NCBI GenBank assembly: GCA_024277255.1
Contig: JAJRVQ010000091.1
Coordinates: forward strand, 1-63,655
From: Acidobacteriota bacterium
GTDB taxonomy: Bacteria; Acidobacteriota; Thermoanaerobaculia; Multivoradales; SZUA-115
Length of the DNA stretch: 63,655 nucleotides
Direction: 5' to 3'
Below are positions 1-8,601 of the stretch, one piece after another. The notes under the pieces were generated by a model. It ran no database searches and was not told the DNA's origin. It saw only the letters and a program-made list of their open reading frames with translations. The position numbers and the translations under genes were made by a program. Position 1 is the first letter of the stretch. Every line of letters begins with the position of its first letter.

Positions 1-1161
1 CCGTTCAACAACTTGAAGACCCTGCAAGGCCAGGGCAACTACCGCACCTACCTCTACACGGCGGACGATGAACGGATCTGGACCTCCAACTACACCGGCC
101 CCGAAGCCCCCGACACCTGGAGCTTCACCCTACGCGGGCTGGACAACAAGGTGCTCACCGTCTACGAAGCGGAGGGCAACGGCCCCGGCAGCTGGCGTTG
201 GATCAAGGACTACATCTACCGCGACGGCCTCCAGCTGGCCGCCGAATACGCCGATGGCCGCCAGAGGCACTTCACCCTCGACCACCTCGGCACCCCCCGG
301 ATGCTCAGCGACAAGGCCGGCAACTACAAGGCCGACTACCACTATTTCGGCTTTGGGGAACAGATCAACCCCGAGCCCCCCGGCGAGCCCGAAGAAGCAC
401 TCAAATTCACCGGCCACGAACGGGACTTCAACAACAACGCGGGTGCCGGAGATGATCTGGACTACATGCACGCGAGGTATTGCAATCCGAATCTGGGGCG
501 GTTCTTGAGTGTGGATCCGGCACGAGGACTCTCTGCCCAGTCGTCGGGAAAGAGTTGGAACCGTTTCTCCTATGCTCGCGGTAACGCAATCGGGCTATTA
601 GACCCCGACGGGCAGAAAGACCGCCGCAGCGCAAGTGATGTCGCCTTACTGGAAGACCCCGATGTCCTCGCTGCCGTCGGTGAGATTTTCTTGCGCACCC
701 GACTCGACAGACCTCTAAAGGATAGACAGGAAGCAGGCGCTCTCGTTACAAACGAAGAGGCAGGGGGCTTTGGGATCGACGGAGGAGTCATCTCACAAGA
801 CAATCTTACATCGGTGAGATTTGACTTCAGCTTAGACGAAGACGGAGTTGTGTACACGCTCGACGGTACACGTGAACTCGCAGCGACAATTCACAGTCAC
901 CCTGGTTCCGGCAAAGTACAAATACAAGGTTCTTCCTATCGGATGGTCGGAGGCATGTCCAGTGAGCCGGATCGACAACAGTCGATCAAGCTCAACCTCC
1001 CTGTTTACATAGTGAACGCCAAGAGTAGCCTCTTGGTAGTGCGCCCCACCGACAAAGCCACTAGCACGACGAAGATTCTCACGAAGAAAGACTATGTAGC
1101 TTTCGTACGCAGAGCTATCTCTGTTCGAATATCCAAGGCCATATCTATGATCAGGTTCTAA
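1..1161 (+). CDS. RHS repeat-associated core protein, 3' part, with JAMM-like C-terminal toxin candidate
   Basis: The reading frame is open from base 1, so the 5' end lies outside the window and about 386 residues are visible. The first ~200 residues carry YD/RHS repeats and the conserved RHS core end (DHLGTPR near residue 98, then LGRFLSVDP and a final DPDG). In the family this core closes a shell around a variable C-terminal effector. The region after DPDG is about 180 residues long and is the variable tip. It contains HSHPG followed by SEPD, and an upstream EEAGGF. That pattern (Glu, HxH, Ser-x2-Asp) resembles the metal site of JAB/JAMM or DUF4329 domains found at RHS tips, so a metal-dependent peptidase-like effector is inferred. 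Two small genes follow at once and are immunity candidates. The RHS call is secure; the effector class is tentative. Confidence 0.85.
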   Translation, partial: PFNNLKTLQGQGNYRTYLYTADDERIWTSNYTGPEAPDTWSFTLRGLDNKVLTVYEAEGNGPGSWRWIKDYIYRDGLQLAAEYADGRQRHFTLDHLGTPRMLSDKAGNYKADYHYFGFGEQINPEPPGEPEEALKFTGHERDFNNNAGAGDDLDYMHARYCNPNLGRFLSVDPARGLSAQSSGKSWNRFSYARGNAIGLLDPDGQKDRRSASDVALLEDPDVLAAVGEIFLRTRLDRPLKDRQEAGALVTNEEAGGFGIDGGVISQDNLTSVRFDFSLDEDGVVYTLDGTRELAATIHSHPGSGKVQIQGSSYRMVGGMSSEPDRQQSIKLNLPVYIVNAKSSLLVVRPTDKATSTTKILTKKDYVAFVRRAISVRISKAISMIRF

Positions 1162-1178
1162 CAGGGAGAATACGCCAT

Positions 1179-1691
1179 ATGCTTGCCTTCATCTTGCTCT
1201 GCTGTATCCACATGCTACCCGGGGAGAACCAACCGACCGAGCGATCTCAATGTCCGGTTAGATTTGCGACCCTGCCCGAGAATCTCGACCTGGCAGAGTA
1301 TCGCCGTATGCGCCTCTCCTCGACCGGAGATAGGACTATTAAACTTCTACATCCTCGCGAACTGGGCCTGTTCGTCATGCAGGCAAGCGGGGCGCAAGAC
1401 GGCGGGATCTATGGGCAATACTTCGTAGACGAAGCCCCACACGCCAGAGACTTTAACCTGTCGGAAAATCTCTGGGGTATGAGTTGGATGCCAGCTGCTG
1501 TGCCCAGAGAAGGTAGTAATCCTGAAGTGCAGCCAGGGTCTTATCGCGTTGTGCTGAAGTATCTGGGTACTCCTGTCGAGAACTCAGACGTCAGCGTGAT
1601 TTGCGTGGCCATTTCTCCGGCGTTGAAGCTGACTCGGAGTGTTTTTATTGCTAGTTTCGAGGACGGAGTGAAGTTGGAGAATCACCCCTGA
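1179..1691 (+). CDS. Small protein with hydrophobic N-terminus, unknown function, downstream of RHS tip
   Basis: A 170-residue protein starting 17 bases after the RHS stop, with GGGAG about ten bases before the ATG. The N-terminus (MLAFILLCCIHML) is hydrophobic and could be a short signal peptide or lipoprotein-type leader, although the positive charges usual in signal peptides are missing. I do not recognise the family. Its position directly behind a variable RHS tip is where cognate immunity genes usually sit, so an immunity role is inferred from context only. Confidence 0.5.
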   Translation: MLAFILLCCIHMLPGENQPTERSQCPVRFATLPENLDLAEYRRMRLSSTGDRTIKLLHPRELGLFVMQASGAQDGGIYGQYFVDEAPHARDFNLSENLWGMSWMPAAVPREGSNPEVQPGSYRVVLKYLGTPVENSDVSVICVAISPALKLTRSVFIASFEDGVKLENHP

Positions 1692-1740
1692 TTATGACCA
1701 GAGGAAGACGCAGACGGGAGCCTTTCGATCCAGTTCGCCG

Positions 1741-2091
1741 ATGGGACTGTCTATCAAGCGGGAGGAGGAGAGCAATGATCTATCGTCTATTCTTGCTGGC
1801 GCGCTGTGGTGCCAGCGTTTCACGGATCTTGGTTTGCTCGTAGCCGGTGGAGCGAGTTGTTGGATTGCGAAGGCTGATCACGAACCGGACGACGAGGTAG
1901 CGACGAAGTATCTGAGCCTGGTACTCCAGGGGACCCAATACGGCCTCAACAAGGCGGAGAGCGTTGTCAGCAACTATCCTCTCGCATCGCAGCGGCGCCT
2001 CTTTGTTCTCCTGGCCAAACTGGCTCCGAATGATGGGTGGAGAGAAAGATATCTAGAAGACTCTCAAGAGGCGATGTCCAACTCCGAGTAG
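1741..2091 (+). CDS. Hypothetical protein, uncertain start
   Basis: A 116-residue frame with no recognisable domain and no clear ribosome-binding site before the ATG. The middle (LGLLVAGGASCWIA) is mildly hydrophobic; the rest is polar and helical in composition. The frame stays open upstream of this ATG for about 26 codons without a better start. Overlapping short frames at 1694-1850 suggest the 5' part may have been shifted or truncated. It may be a decayed partner of the RHS locus. Low certainty that it is expressed. Confidence 0.35.
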   Translation: MGLSIKREEESNDLSSILAGALWCQRFTDLGLLVAGGASCWIAKADHEPDDEVATKYLSLVLQGTQYGLNKAESVVSNYPLASQRRLFVLLAKLAPNDGWRERYLEDSQEAMSNSE

Positions 2092-2171
2092 ATCCAGGAT
2101 CCAACCCGAGGGTGGCTGTCTCTTGGCCTGGCCGCGCTTCATCGGGACCTATCGCACCTACGATTCTGCGC

Positions 2172-2201
2172 TTGACGCAGAAATCGTGAAAATGCTACCT
2201 T
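2172..2201 (+). promoter_or_regulatory. Candidate sigma70-type promoter for the transglutaminase pair
   Basis: TTGACG at 2172-2177 and TACCTT at 2196-2201, separated by 18 bases, about 75 bases before the chosen start of the next gene. The -35 box is good and the -10 box is weak (three of six matches), so this is only a candidate. Confidence 0.3.
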
Positions 2202-2274
2202 CGAGCTGTCTCTGATCGAGAATCGTTTTGCTCCTCCGCGGACAGTCGGGGTGGAGACGATGAGGAGAGTTACG

Positions 2275-4221
2275 ATGAGACCCAGTCCTTTTTTTCTCAG
2301 GCTAGGTGCGGTTTCCCTACTTGCAATCTGGATAGCCTTGGGTGGGCTGCCACTCGCTGCGGCCGATTTCCCTCCGATTACGGCGCAGGAGCGACAGCTC
2401 ACCGCCGTGGACTGGCAGCCGGATGTTCCCGCGGTGGCACTGAGCCGCGAGGGCATCTTGCGGCTGTGGGGGGCGCAGGGGACTCAGCAGTCTTCGATTC
2501 TTACCGTTCGGGTGCGTCTCAAGGTGCTCACCGAGGCGGGTAAGGAGCAGTTGGGCAAGGTCGAAATCGTGCACAGTCGGTTCCTGCGCTTGAAGGATTT
2601 CCGCGGTCGCACCGTGCTCCCCGACGGCCGCGAACTACCTCTGTCGCAAGACTCGATCTTCCGGCGGCGCAGCTCGCGCTCGCAGCGTTTGTATGTCACG
2701 TCGGCGGCATTTCCCGGAGTCGAAGTGGGGGCGATTCTCGATTATCGCTACGAGGTCGCCTTCGATTCGATTTTTCACCTCGATCCATGGGAGTTCCAGA
2801 CTACGATTCCCGCGCTGCGTTCGCAGATCACCTATTACGTGCCCCGCGATCTGGAGGTGCAAACGTGGCAGCGCGATCCGATGGGGGTCGGCGTCCAGTC
2901 GGAGATCGGGCGCGACGCTGGCGACCACATCGTCAAGGTGTGGGCTGAACGGGTGCCGGCGCTTCCCGATGAGCCTTACAGTTTTCCGACCAGCGATCTC
3001 GCCGCGAAGTTCATGCTGGTGCCCATCAAGCTCAGCGGTTCGCCGCTCCTCGCCTCCTGGCGCGACACCTGCGAGCTGATTCGGAGCCTCTACTACGACA
3101 GCGCCGAGCGCAAGAGCGGCAGTGCCAAGCAGGAGGCCAAGCGGCTGGTGAGCGGGATCGACAAGAAGGCCGAGCGCCGCCGCGCCGAGGCCATTTACCG
3201 GTTCGTGCGCGATGAGATCGAGACGGTGCCGCTGATCGGCGTCGTGTTGTCGAAGGACCAGACACTGAACAAGGTGATTGAAGAACGCAAGGGCGCTTAC
3301 GCTGACAAGGGGCTACTGCTGGCGACTATGCTGCGCGCCGTCAAGATTGAAGCGGACGTGGTGTGGGCGGCGAGCCGTCGGGAGGGGATGGTTGATCTGC
3401 AGGTGCCCAATCCGTTGTGGTTCGATCGCACTCTGGTGCGGACGCGCGTCGGCGGCGAGGAGGTCTACCTCGACCCCACGTCGCGCGGCCGTGCCTTCGC
3501 AGCTCTCTCCGCCGACTTCGAGGGCACCCAGGCCCTGGTTTACAGCACGCGCAAACCGGAGGTGGTGACGCTGCCGGCGGCGAGTTGGCAAGAGAACCTG
3601 CGACGTGCCGAGTTGGCTCTGGAACTGGATGACGAGGGGCGGCTCTCCGGCACCGGCAAGCTGTCGATGAGCGGCCACTCGGCGGCGATTCGCCTCGCTC
3701 GCTCGGGGGATCCGGTCGAGCGCTGGCAGGAGTGGTTGGGCGAGCAGATGGGCTCCTACGAGATCTCCGAGGTGGCGGTGGATGAAGCGGTCGACGAAGG
3801 GCGTCTCGATATCCGATGGCGGCTGGTGCAGCGTTTGGAGGAGGTTCTCGGCGACGAGGTGAGCGTCTCGCTGAGTCGGCCGCTAGGGCCGGTCGCGCAA
3901 CGCTTCGCTCTGCCCCTGAACAAGCGCCGCACTCCGGTGATGCTCTCCTTCGGCAACCTGAGCGAGGTGGAGATGACCCTCGCCTGGCCGCAGGGCTGGG
4001 AGGTGGATCTATTCCCCGCGGGGGTCGAACTCGACAATCAGGCCGGGGGCTACCGGTTGGCGGTGGAGGTGGACGAAGAGCAGCGCAGCCTGCATGTCTT
4101 GCGGCGTATGGAGGTCCGTTCCAACCAGTACATGGGACCGCAGGACTATGCGCATCTGCGCCAGCTGTGGGGCCAGGCGACGAAGAGCGATGCGCAGGAA
4201 TTGGTACTGGTTCGCCGGTAG
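2275..4221 (+). CDS. Exported DUF3857/transglutaminase-like protein with degenerate active site
   Basis: I chose the ATG at 2275 (648 aa) because AGGAGAG lies six bases before it and it opens directly onto a signal peptide (hydrophobic SLLAIWIALGGLPLAA, then AAADF). A GTG at 2251 and an ATG at 2260 are in-frame alternatives. The N-terminal half matches the DUF3857 pattern; the middle has a transglutaminase-like core. Aligned with the next gene, where the core reads WGDCKDKSLLL, this protein has KGAYADKGLLL, so the catalytic Cys is Tyr (about residue 342). The catalytic His position is Arg (about 385), and only the Asp of LDPT (about 400) is kept. It is therefore probably not an active transglutaminase. 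It overlaps the next gene by 32 bases, so the two are likely co-translated. Confidence 0.85.
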   Translation: MRPSPFFLRLGAVSLLAIWIALGGLPLAAADFPPITAQERQLTAVDWQPDVPAVALSREGILRLWGAQGTQQSSILTVRVRLKVLTEAGKEQLGKVEIVHSRFLRLKDFRGRTVLPDGRELPLSQDSIFRRRSSRSQRLYVTSAAFPGVEVGAILDYRYEVAFDSIFHLDPWEFQTTIPALRSQITYYVPRDLEVQTWQRDPMGVGVQSEIGRDAGDHIVKVWAERVPALPDEPYSFPTSDLAAKFMLVPIKLSGSPLLASWRDTCELIRSLYYDSAERKSGSAKQEAKRLVSGIDKKAERRRAEAIYRFVRDEIETVPLIGVVLSKDQTLNKVIEERKGAYADKGLLLATMLRAVKIEADVVWAASRREGMVDLQVPNPLWFDRTLVRTRVGGEEVYLDPTSRGRAFAALSADFEGTQALVYSTRKPEVVTLPAASWQENLRRAELALELDDEGRLSGTGKLSMSGHSAAIRLARSGDPVERWQEWLGEQMGSYEISEVAVDEAVDEGRLDIRWRLVQRLEEVLGDEVSVSLSRPLGPVAQRFALPLNKRRTPVMLSFGNLSEVEMTLAWPQGWEVDLFPAGVELDNQAGGYRLAVEVDEEQRSLHVLRRMEVRSNQYMGPQDYAHLRQLWGQATKSDAQELVLVRR

Positions 4222-6067
4222 CGCTCCGACGCTGGCCGCCGCTCTCCTCTTCTCGCTGCTCTGTACTCGCACGGCGCGGGGCGCCACGGTGCTCGAACGC
4301 ACGGTGGTTCACACCTTCGAGTCGAAGGGGACGGTTGTTGAAGAGGTGCGCCTGCGAGTCAAGATCGACAGCCTGGAAGACAGCCGGGACTGGTCTCGGT
4401 ACCACGTCGCCCTCAATGAGAATTGTACGCTCGAATCGGCTGCGGCTTCGGTCGAGATGCCCGACGGCAGCCGTGTGCGGGTGGGAAGCGACCGGCGCGA
4501 CACTCTAGAGATCCCCGCCTCGGGCTCGTTGCACAGCTCGGAGAGTTACCACCAGATCGACTTTCCCCACCTGCCGATCGGGGCGGTGATCCACCTGCAC
4601 ACGGTGGTACGGGCCGAGCCCTACTTCGCTACCGGCCGGATCGCCTTGGTGCTCGATGACACGGTGGCCAGCCAGCGGATCGAAGTGCGCGGCGCGCCAG
4701 CCGGTTGGCGGTGGACGATCACCGGCCGGGATGACCGATTCTTGGTCGAGGAGAGGGCTGACGGATTGCTGGTGCGCTCAGAGGGGTTGGCGGCGCATGA
4801 GCCGCCCGAACTGGCGCTGGAGGCAGCGCGCCGCGGTCCCACACTCTTCTATGGCTGGGGCAACGACGATAGTTGGCCGGAGGTGGCGGCCTGGTACGAA
4901 GATCTGTTGGCCCCTCTCTCGCGCCGGTCCGCGCCGGTCCGCGCGGCCGCCCGCGCGGCGCTCACCGGGGTAGACGGGAAGGGGGATCGGCTGGTCGCCC
5001 TCACCAAGTTCGTGCAAGAGAAGGTGCGCTACGTGGCGGTGGAGGTCGGCGTCGGGGGCTACCGTCCAACCTCGCCCGAGGAGACGCTCGAACGCCGCTG
5101 GGGCGACTGCAAAGACAAGTCGCTGCTGCTCATCGATCTACTGGCTGAGGTGGGGATCGAAGCCCATCCGACTCTGATCCGAGCCTCGCGCCGCGCTGAG
5201 GTCGATGCTGCCTTCCCCGATCCGGGGCAGTTCAACCATCTGATCGTCGCCGTCGAGGCCGGACAGCTGGATGGTGCCGAGTTGGCGGGAGTCGAGGCGG
5301 AAGGTCTCTTCTTCCTCGATCCGACGCAGAACCGGGGTGGCGCCGTCTGGCTTCACCCCGCCGACCAAGATCAGCAGGTCTTGGTGGTCAGAGGTGCCGA
5401 CTCCTCCCTGGTGCGCACGCCGTTGCGGCCCGAACTGGAGGTGAGCGACCTGAGGGTCAGTCTGGCGGTCAATGCGACGGGCAACGCGGCGGGAGGAGCT
5501 GGCCTCGAGCTGACCGGCAGCACCGCAGCCGGTTTTCTCGATCTGGTCGCCGAAGCGACGCCGAGCGAGGAGGAGGGGTTCATCCGGCGTCTCTTCGGCC
5601 GGCTGTTGCCGGGAGCCGAGCTGGGCGTGGTCTCCTGGTCGCCCGTCGAAGGAGATCTCCCCGCCATCTCGCTGTCGGCTTCGGTGCGACTGGATGGCCT
5701 TGTCCAGGGCCGTCCCGGTGGTCGCTCACTGCGCCTGCCCGGCCTCACTTCGACCCCGGAGGCGCACCAACTCGCGGAGCGCGAAACGGCGGTGGTGGTC
5801 ACGCCGGGGCGCACCCGCGCGCGGTGGAGCTTGACGCTACCCGATGGTTGGTGCCCTCCACGCGCCGGCGAGCGGTCGGTAGCCAACTCCCTGGGCAGCT
5901 ACAGCCAGAAAGTCAGCGCCGAGGGGGGCAAGCTCACCGTCGAGCGGTCCACCGAACTGGATCAGCGTTGGATCGAGCCGGCCGACTTGAAGGCGCTCCA
6001 GGAACTCAGCCTGGCGGAACACCGCGCCCTGAAGCGGCGGCTACGGCTGCGCTGCGACGAGGATTGA
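4190..6067 (+). CDS. Exported DUF3857/transglutaminase protein with intact catalytic triad
   Basis: A 625-residue paralogue of the preceding protein. The ATG at 4190 is preferred over an upstream one at 4094 because it opens onto a signal peptide (MRRN, then LAAALLFSLL, then ARGAT); the gene overlaps its neighbour by 32 bases. The DUF3857 region spans roughly residues 35-220. The transglutaminase core has Cys307 in WGDCKDKS, His350 in FNHL and Asp377 in LDPT, a full papain-like triad. Family members are periplasmic or surface proteins whose substrates are mostly unknown. The pairing of one intact and one degenerate copy suggests the first acts as a partner or regulator; that is inference. Confidence 0.88.
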   Translation: MRRNWYWFAGSAPTLAAALLFSLLCTRTARGATVLERTVVHTFESKGTVVEEVRLRVKIDSLEDSRDWSRYHVALNENCTLESAAASVEMPDGSRVRVGSDRRDTLEIPASGSLHSSESYHQIDFPHLPIGAVIHLHTVVRAEPYFATGRIALVLDDTVASQRIEVRGAPAGWRWTITGRDDRFLVEERADGLLVRSEGLAAHEPPELALEAARRGPTLFYGWGNDDSWPEVAAWYEDLLAPLSRRSAPVRAAARAALTGVDGKGDRLVALTKFVQEKVRYVAVEVGVGGYRPTSPEETLERRWGDCKDKSLLLIDLLAEVGIEAHPTLIRASRRAEVDAAFPDPGQFNHLIVAVEAGQLDGAELAGVEAEGLFFLDPTQNRGGAVWLHPADQDQQVLVVRGADSSLVRTPLRPELEVSDLRVSLAVNATGNAAGGAGLELTGSTAAGFLDLVAEATPSEEEGFIRRLFGRLLPGAELGVVSWSPVEGDLPAISLSASVRLDGLVQGRPGGRSLRLPGLTSTPEAHQLAERETAVVVTPGRTRARWSLTLPDGWCPPRAGERSVANSLGSYSQKVSAEGGKLTVERSTELDQRWIEPADLKALQELSLAEHRALKRRLRLRCDED

Positions 6068-6076
6068 AGTCAAGGG

Positions 6077-7057
6077 CTAACCCGGCTCTGCCTCCACCAC
6101 CAGCCGCTGGGCGTGGCAGCGGTTCTCCAGGGTGCGTAGGATCGGCCACATGGCGATTCCCGCAAGGTCGGCGGCGACCTTCTTCAGGCCTCGGGCGGGC
6201 TGGAAGTCCGAGACATCTTGAACCCCCATGGCGCTGCCCGGCTCGAAGGGAGTGCTTTCCTGGCGGTTCGATAGGACCAGCGTAGGCAGCAGCCGAAGGG
6301 TGTCGACGGCGGTACGCACGCTCCACAGCGGCTCGGAAAACGACGTGACCCGCCGCACTTTCAAGCCGGCGGCTTCGACCATCCTAGCCAGCGAGTCCGG
6401 GGTGTAGTGGTAGACATGCTGCTCCGGCCGCAGGTCCTTCCACCGCGGGCCGTGTGTCCGGGCGGCTAGCGAGGCGAAGTTCGGCACTTCGATCAGCAGC
6501 CGGCGGCCGACCCGCGGAACCACCTCGTCGCGCAAGAAGGCGAGCGGCCCGTGGATGTGCTCCAGAACGTGGTGCAGGGTGACCAACTCGTAGCTCTCGC
6601 CCTCCGGCAACTCGGCGAGAGAGCCGGCGATGGGCACTCCCAGCTCTGCACTCACCCGCTCGCGGGCGTACTGCGCTACTTCGACTCCGGCGATCTCCCG
6701 GCCGCGTTGCTGGGCATAGTGCAGGAAGATACCGGTAGCGCAGCCGATGTCGAGGATGCTGCCGGTCAATCCCTCTTTCTCCAGCCGATCGAGTTCGCTG
6801 TTGAAGCGGGCCTCATCGTAGGCGCGCGAGAAGGGGGAGTCGAAGTCGTAGCCGCCGGTCTCTCCACCGACGAAGTAGCCGCCGTCGTAGTCGAACTCGG
6901 GGACCTTGTCGGTGGCCACCAGACCGCAACGACCGCAGCGCCGCAAGACGCCGCCATAGAGCGTTTGCCAGTCGCCGTGAGGTTGATCGGCCTGCCGGCA
7001 GAGAGGGTCGGCCTGAGAGAGCGGGGAAGGCTGATCGGAACGGAGTTGAGAGATCAT
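6077..7057 (-). CDS. Class I SAM-dependent methyltransferase
   Basis: A 326-residue protein beginning MISQLRSDQ. Its start overlaps the stop of the upstream gene by four bases (ATGA). Near residue 40 a CGRCGLV motif suggests a small zinc-ribbon N-terminus, common in methyltransferases of polysaccharide loci. Motif I reads LDIGCATG near residue 100, followed by an acidic EV at the end of strand 2 and TLHHVLEH at motif IV. This is the Methyltransf_23/UbiE-like pattern. Its partner is an O-antigen ligase-like membrane protein, so a role in modifying a surface glycan is plausible. The substrate cannot be read from sequence. Confidence 0.85.
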   Translation of the reverse strand: MISQLRSDQPSPLSQADPLCRQADQPHGDWQTLYGGVLRRCGRCGLVATDKVPEFDYDGGYFVGGETGGYDFDSPFSRAYDEARFNSELDRLEKEGLTGSILDIGCATGIFLHYAQQRGREIAGVEVAQYARERVSAELGVPIAGSLAELPEGESYELVTLHHVLEHIHGPLAFLRDEVVPRVGRRLLIEVPNFASLAARTHGPRWKDLRPEQHVYHYTPDSLARMVEAAGLKVRRVTSFSEPLWSVRTAVDTLRLLPTLVLSNRQESTPFEPGSAMGVQDVSDFQPARGLKKVAADLAGIAMWPILRTLENRCHAQRLVVEAEPG

Positions 7058-8577
7058 GCGTGCGGTCCTTCGTCTGTTCTTGGTGCTGTTTGGGGTGTTA
7101 TTCGAGGGGTGGCCCGCCCGGCGGCTAGGGCGCCGAAGAGGAGGCCGACGTGCAGCCAAACGAGGGTGTGCAGCGGCTCGATGCGGTGGCTGAAATCGGC
7201 GACTTGCGAGAGGAGGAAGCCGCACAGGCCGGCAATCAAGCCGACCGCTAGCCAACGCAGCGCTGGATCTTCGACCGCCGCCAGCCGCCGCCAGCCGGTG
7301 AGCAGGATCGCGCCCCACAGGGAGACGAACAAGAGCAAGGCCGGCAGCCCTGCCTCGGCGGCTTCGAGCAGGTAGAGGTTGTGCACCGTCGCCGGGAAGT
7401 ACTCCATGACGTCCTTGGGGTCGTAGTGTTCCATCACCGGCAAGAAGTTGTTGAGGCCGACGCCGCTGAGCGGGTGGGCGCTGATCATGCGCAGGGCGAT
7501 CTCGTTGAGTTCGAAGCGCACTTCGAGGTTGCCCGAGACGCTGGAGGTCAACCGCTCGATGATCCTCGGCGCGAAAGCCAGAACGGCGACTAGGCCGACG
7601 ATGACGCCGGTGCGCAAGAAGCGGCGTGCCTGGTGGCCGGCCAGTAGCCCCCGGTGCCAGGCCAGCGTCACGAAGACGGCCATGGCCACGGCCGAGGAGA
7701 TCCAAGCGCCGCGCGACAGGGTCATCACCAAACCCGACAATCCCACCAAGATCGTTGCCCCGAGGCCGACCCTCGCCAGCCGGGATCGGGCAACGAGAAA
7801 GCCGGCGAGGAGCAGTGGCAGCCCGATCAGCAGGAAGTCGGCGTAGACGATCGGATGGTCGAAAAGGCCGGAAGGGCGCAGCCTTTGAACACCGCTGGTG
7901 AGTGATTCGACGATGACCGAGTCCGGGTTGTCGCCCAGCCCCAGCCCGATGGGTCGGCCGGTCACCGACTGCGCCACGGCGAAGGCCGTGTGCACCCAGG
8001 TGAGAAGGCTCAGCAAGCCGATGAAGGGGCTGAGGTAGCGGCGCCGAAAGAGCGCGGCGCAGACCGCCGCCAGGAGGAGTGCGTGCACCGCTGCGGCGAT
8101 CTCAAAGCCGGCGAGAAGCCGCTCTTGGGCTCCCAAGGCGGAGAGGGCATACTGACCCAACAGCAATAGGTAGAGGAGCCAGACGATCTTCGGAATACGG
8201 TTGTGAACCCGCCCCATCCAGGCGCCGACGAGGGCTAGTGGTATCAAGGCCAAGAGGAGCAGGTCGGAGGCGGCGAAGCGCAAGCCGGGCCAACCGCCGA
8301 CGTGCTGTCGATAGGCGAAGTACTTGTCGATCGGCACCGAGGCGAGGGCGAGGAGGCCGAGATAGAGGAGGTCGGTCAGCCTACCGCGAACGAAGACGAG
8401 GATGGCGATGAACCCCGCCAAGCCGGCGACGGCGACCAGCAGCAAGAGCGCTCCGCGCAACGGCTGAACCGCCGCTGTCGCCAGCAGCAGAGTGCCGGCG
8501 GCCAGTAGTGCGCCCACCCATAATGCCATCGTGGCGGAGTGCCCGGCGGTTTGCTGCGAAGCCGGGAGTGGCTGCAT
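7054..8577 (-). CDS. O-antigen ligase/polymerase-like membrane protein (Wzy_C)
   Basis: A 507-residue protein with about ten to twelve hydrophobic segments. A conserved patch near residues 370-410 reads HPLSGVGLNNF, then VHNLYLLEAAEAG, the hallmark of the Wzy_C/WaaL family. These proteins join or polymerise lipid-linked glycans at the periplasmic face of the inner membrane. Start codon: the first ATG (MQPLPAS) gives a polar N-terminus before the first membrane segment; an internal Met (MALWVGALL) is an alternative. It is translationally coupled to the downstream methyltransferase. Confidence 0.87.
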   Translation of the reverse strand: MQPLPASQQTAGHSATMALWVGALLAAGTLLLATAAVQPLRGALLLLVAVAGLAGFIAILVFVRGRLTDLLYLGLLALASVPIDKYFAYRQHVGGWPGLRFAASDLLLLALIPLALVGAWMGRVHNRIPKIVWLLYLLLLGQYALSALGAQERLLAGFEIAAAVHALLLAAVCAALFRRRYLSPFIGLLSLLTWVHTAFAVAQSVTGRPIGLGLGDNPDSVIVESLTSGVQRLRPSGLFDHPIVYADFLLIGLPLLLAGFLVARSRLARVGLGATILVGLSGLVMTLSRGAWISSAVAMAVFVTLAWHRGLLAGHQARRFLRTGVIVGLVAVLAFAPRIIERLTSSVSGNLEVRFELNEIALRMISAHPLSGVGLNNFLPVMEHYDPKDVMEYFPATVHNLYLLEAAEAGLPALLLFVSLWGAILLTGWRRLAAVEDPALRWLAVGLIAGLCGFLLSQVADFSHRIEPLHTLVWLHVGLLFGALAAGRATPRITPQTAPRTDEGPHA

Positions 8578-8601
8578 GGGCTATTGGGTCGGTTGCGCGA
8601 G

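Noticed and set aside
3341..4405. Long minus-strand reading frame opposite the transglutaminase pair
   Set aside because: The product is Pro/Arg/Ser-rich with no domain, and the plus-strand genes there have clear signal peptides and catalytic motifs. It is a high-GC shadow frame.
4921..4950. Short tandem GCGCCGGTCC repeat inside the second transglutaminase gene
   Set aside because: It is two units only, in frame, and explained by Arg/Ser/Pro/Val codon use.
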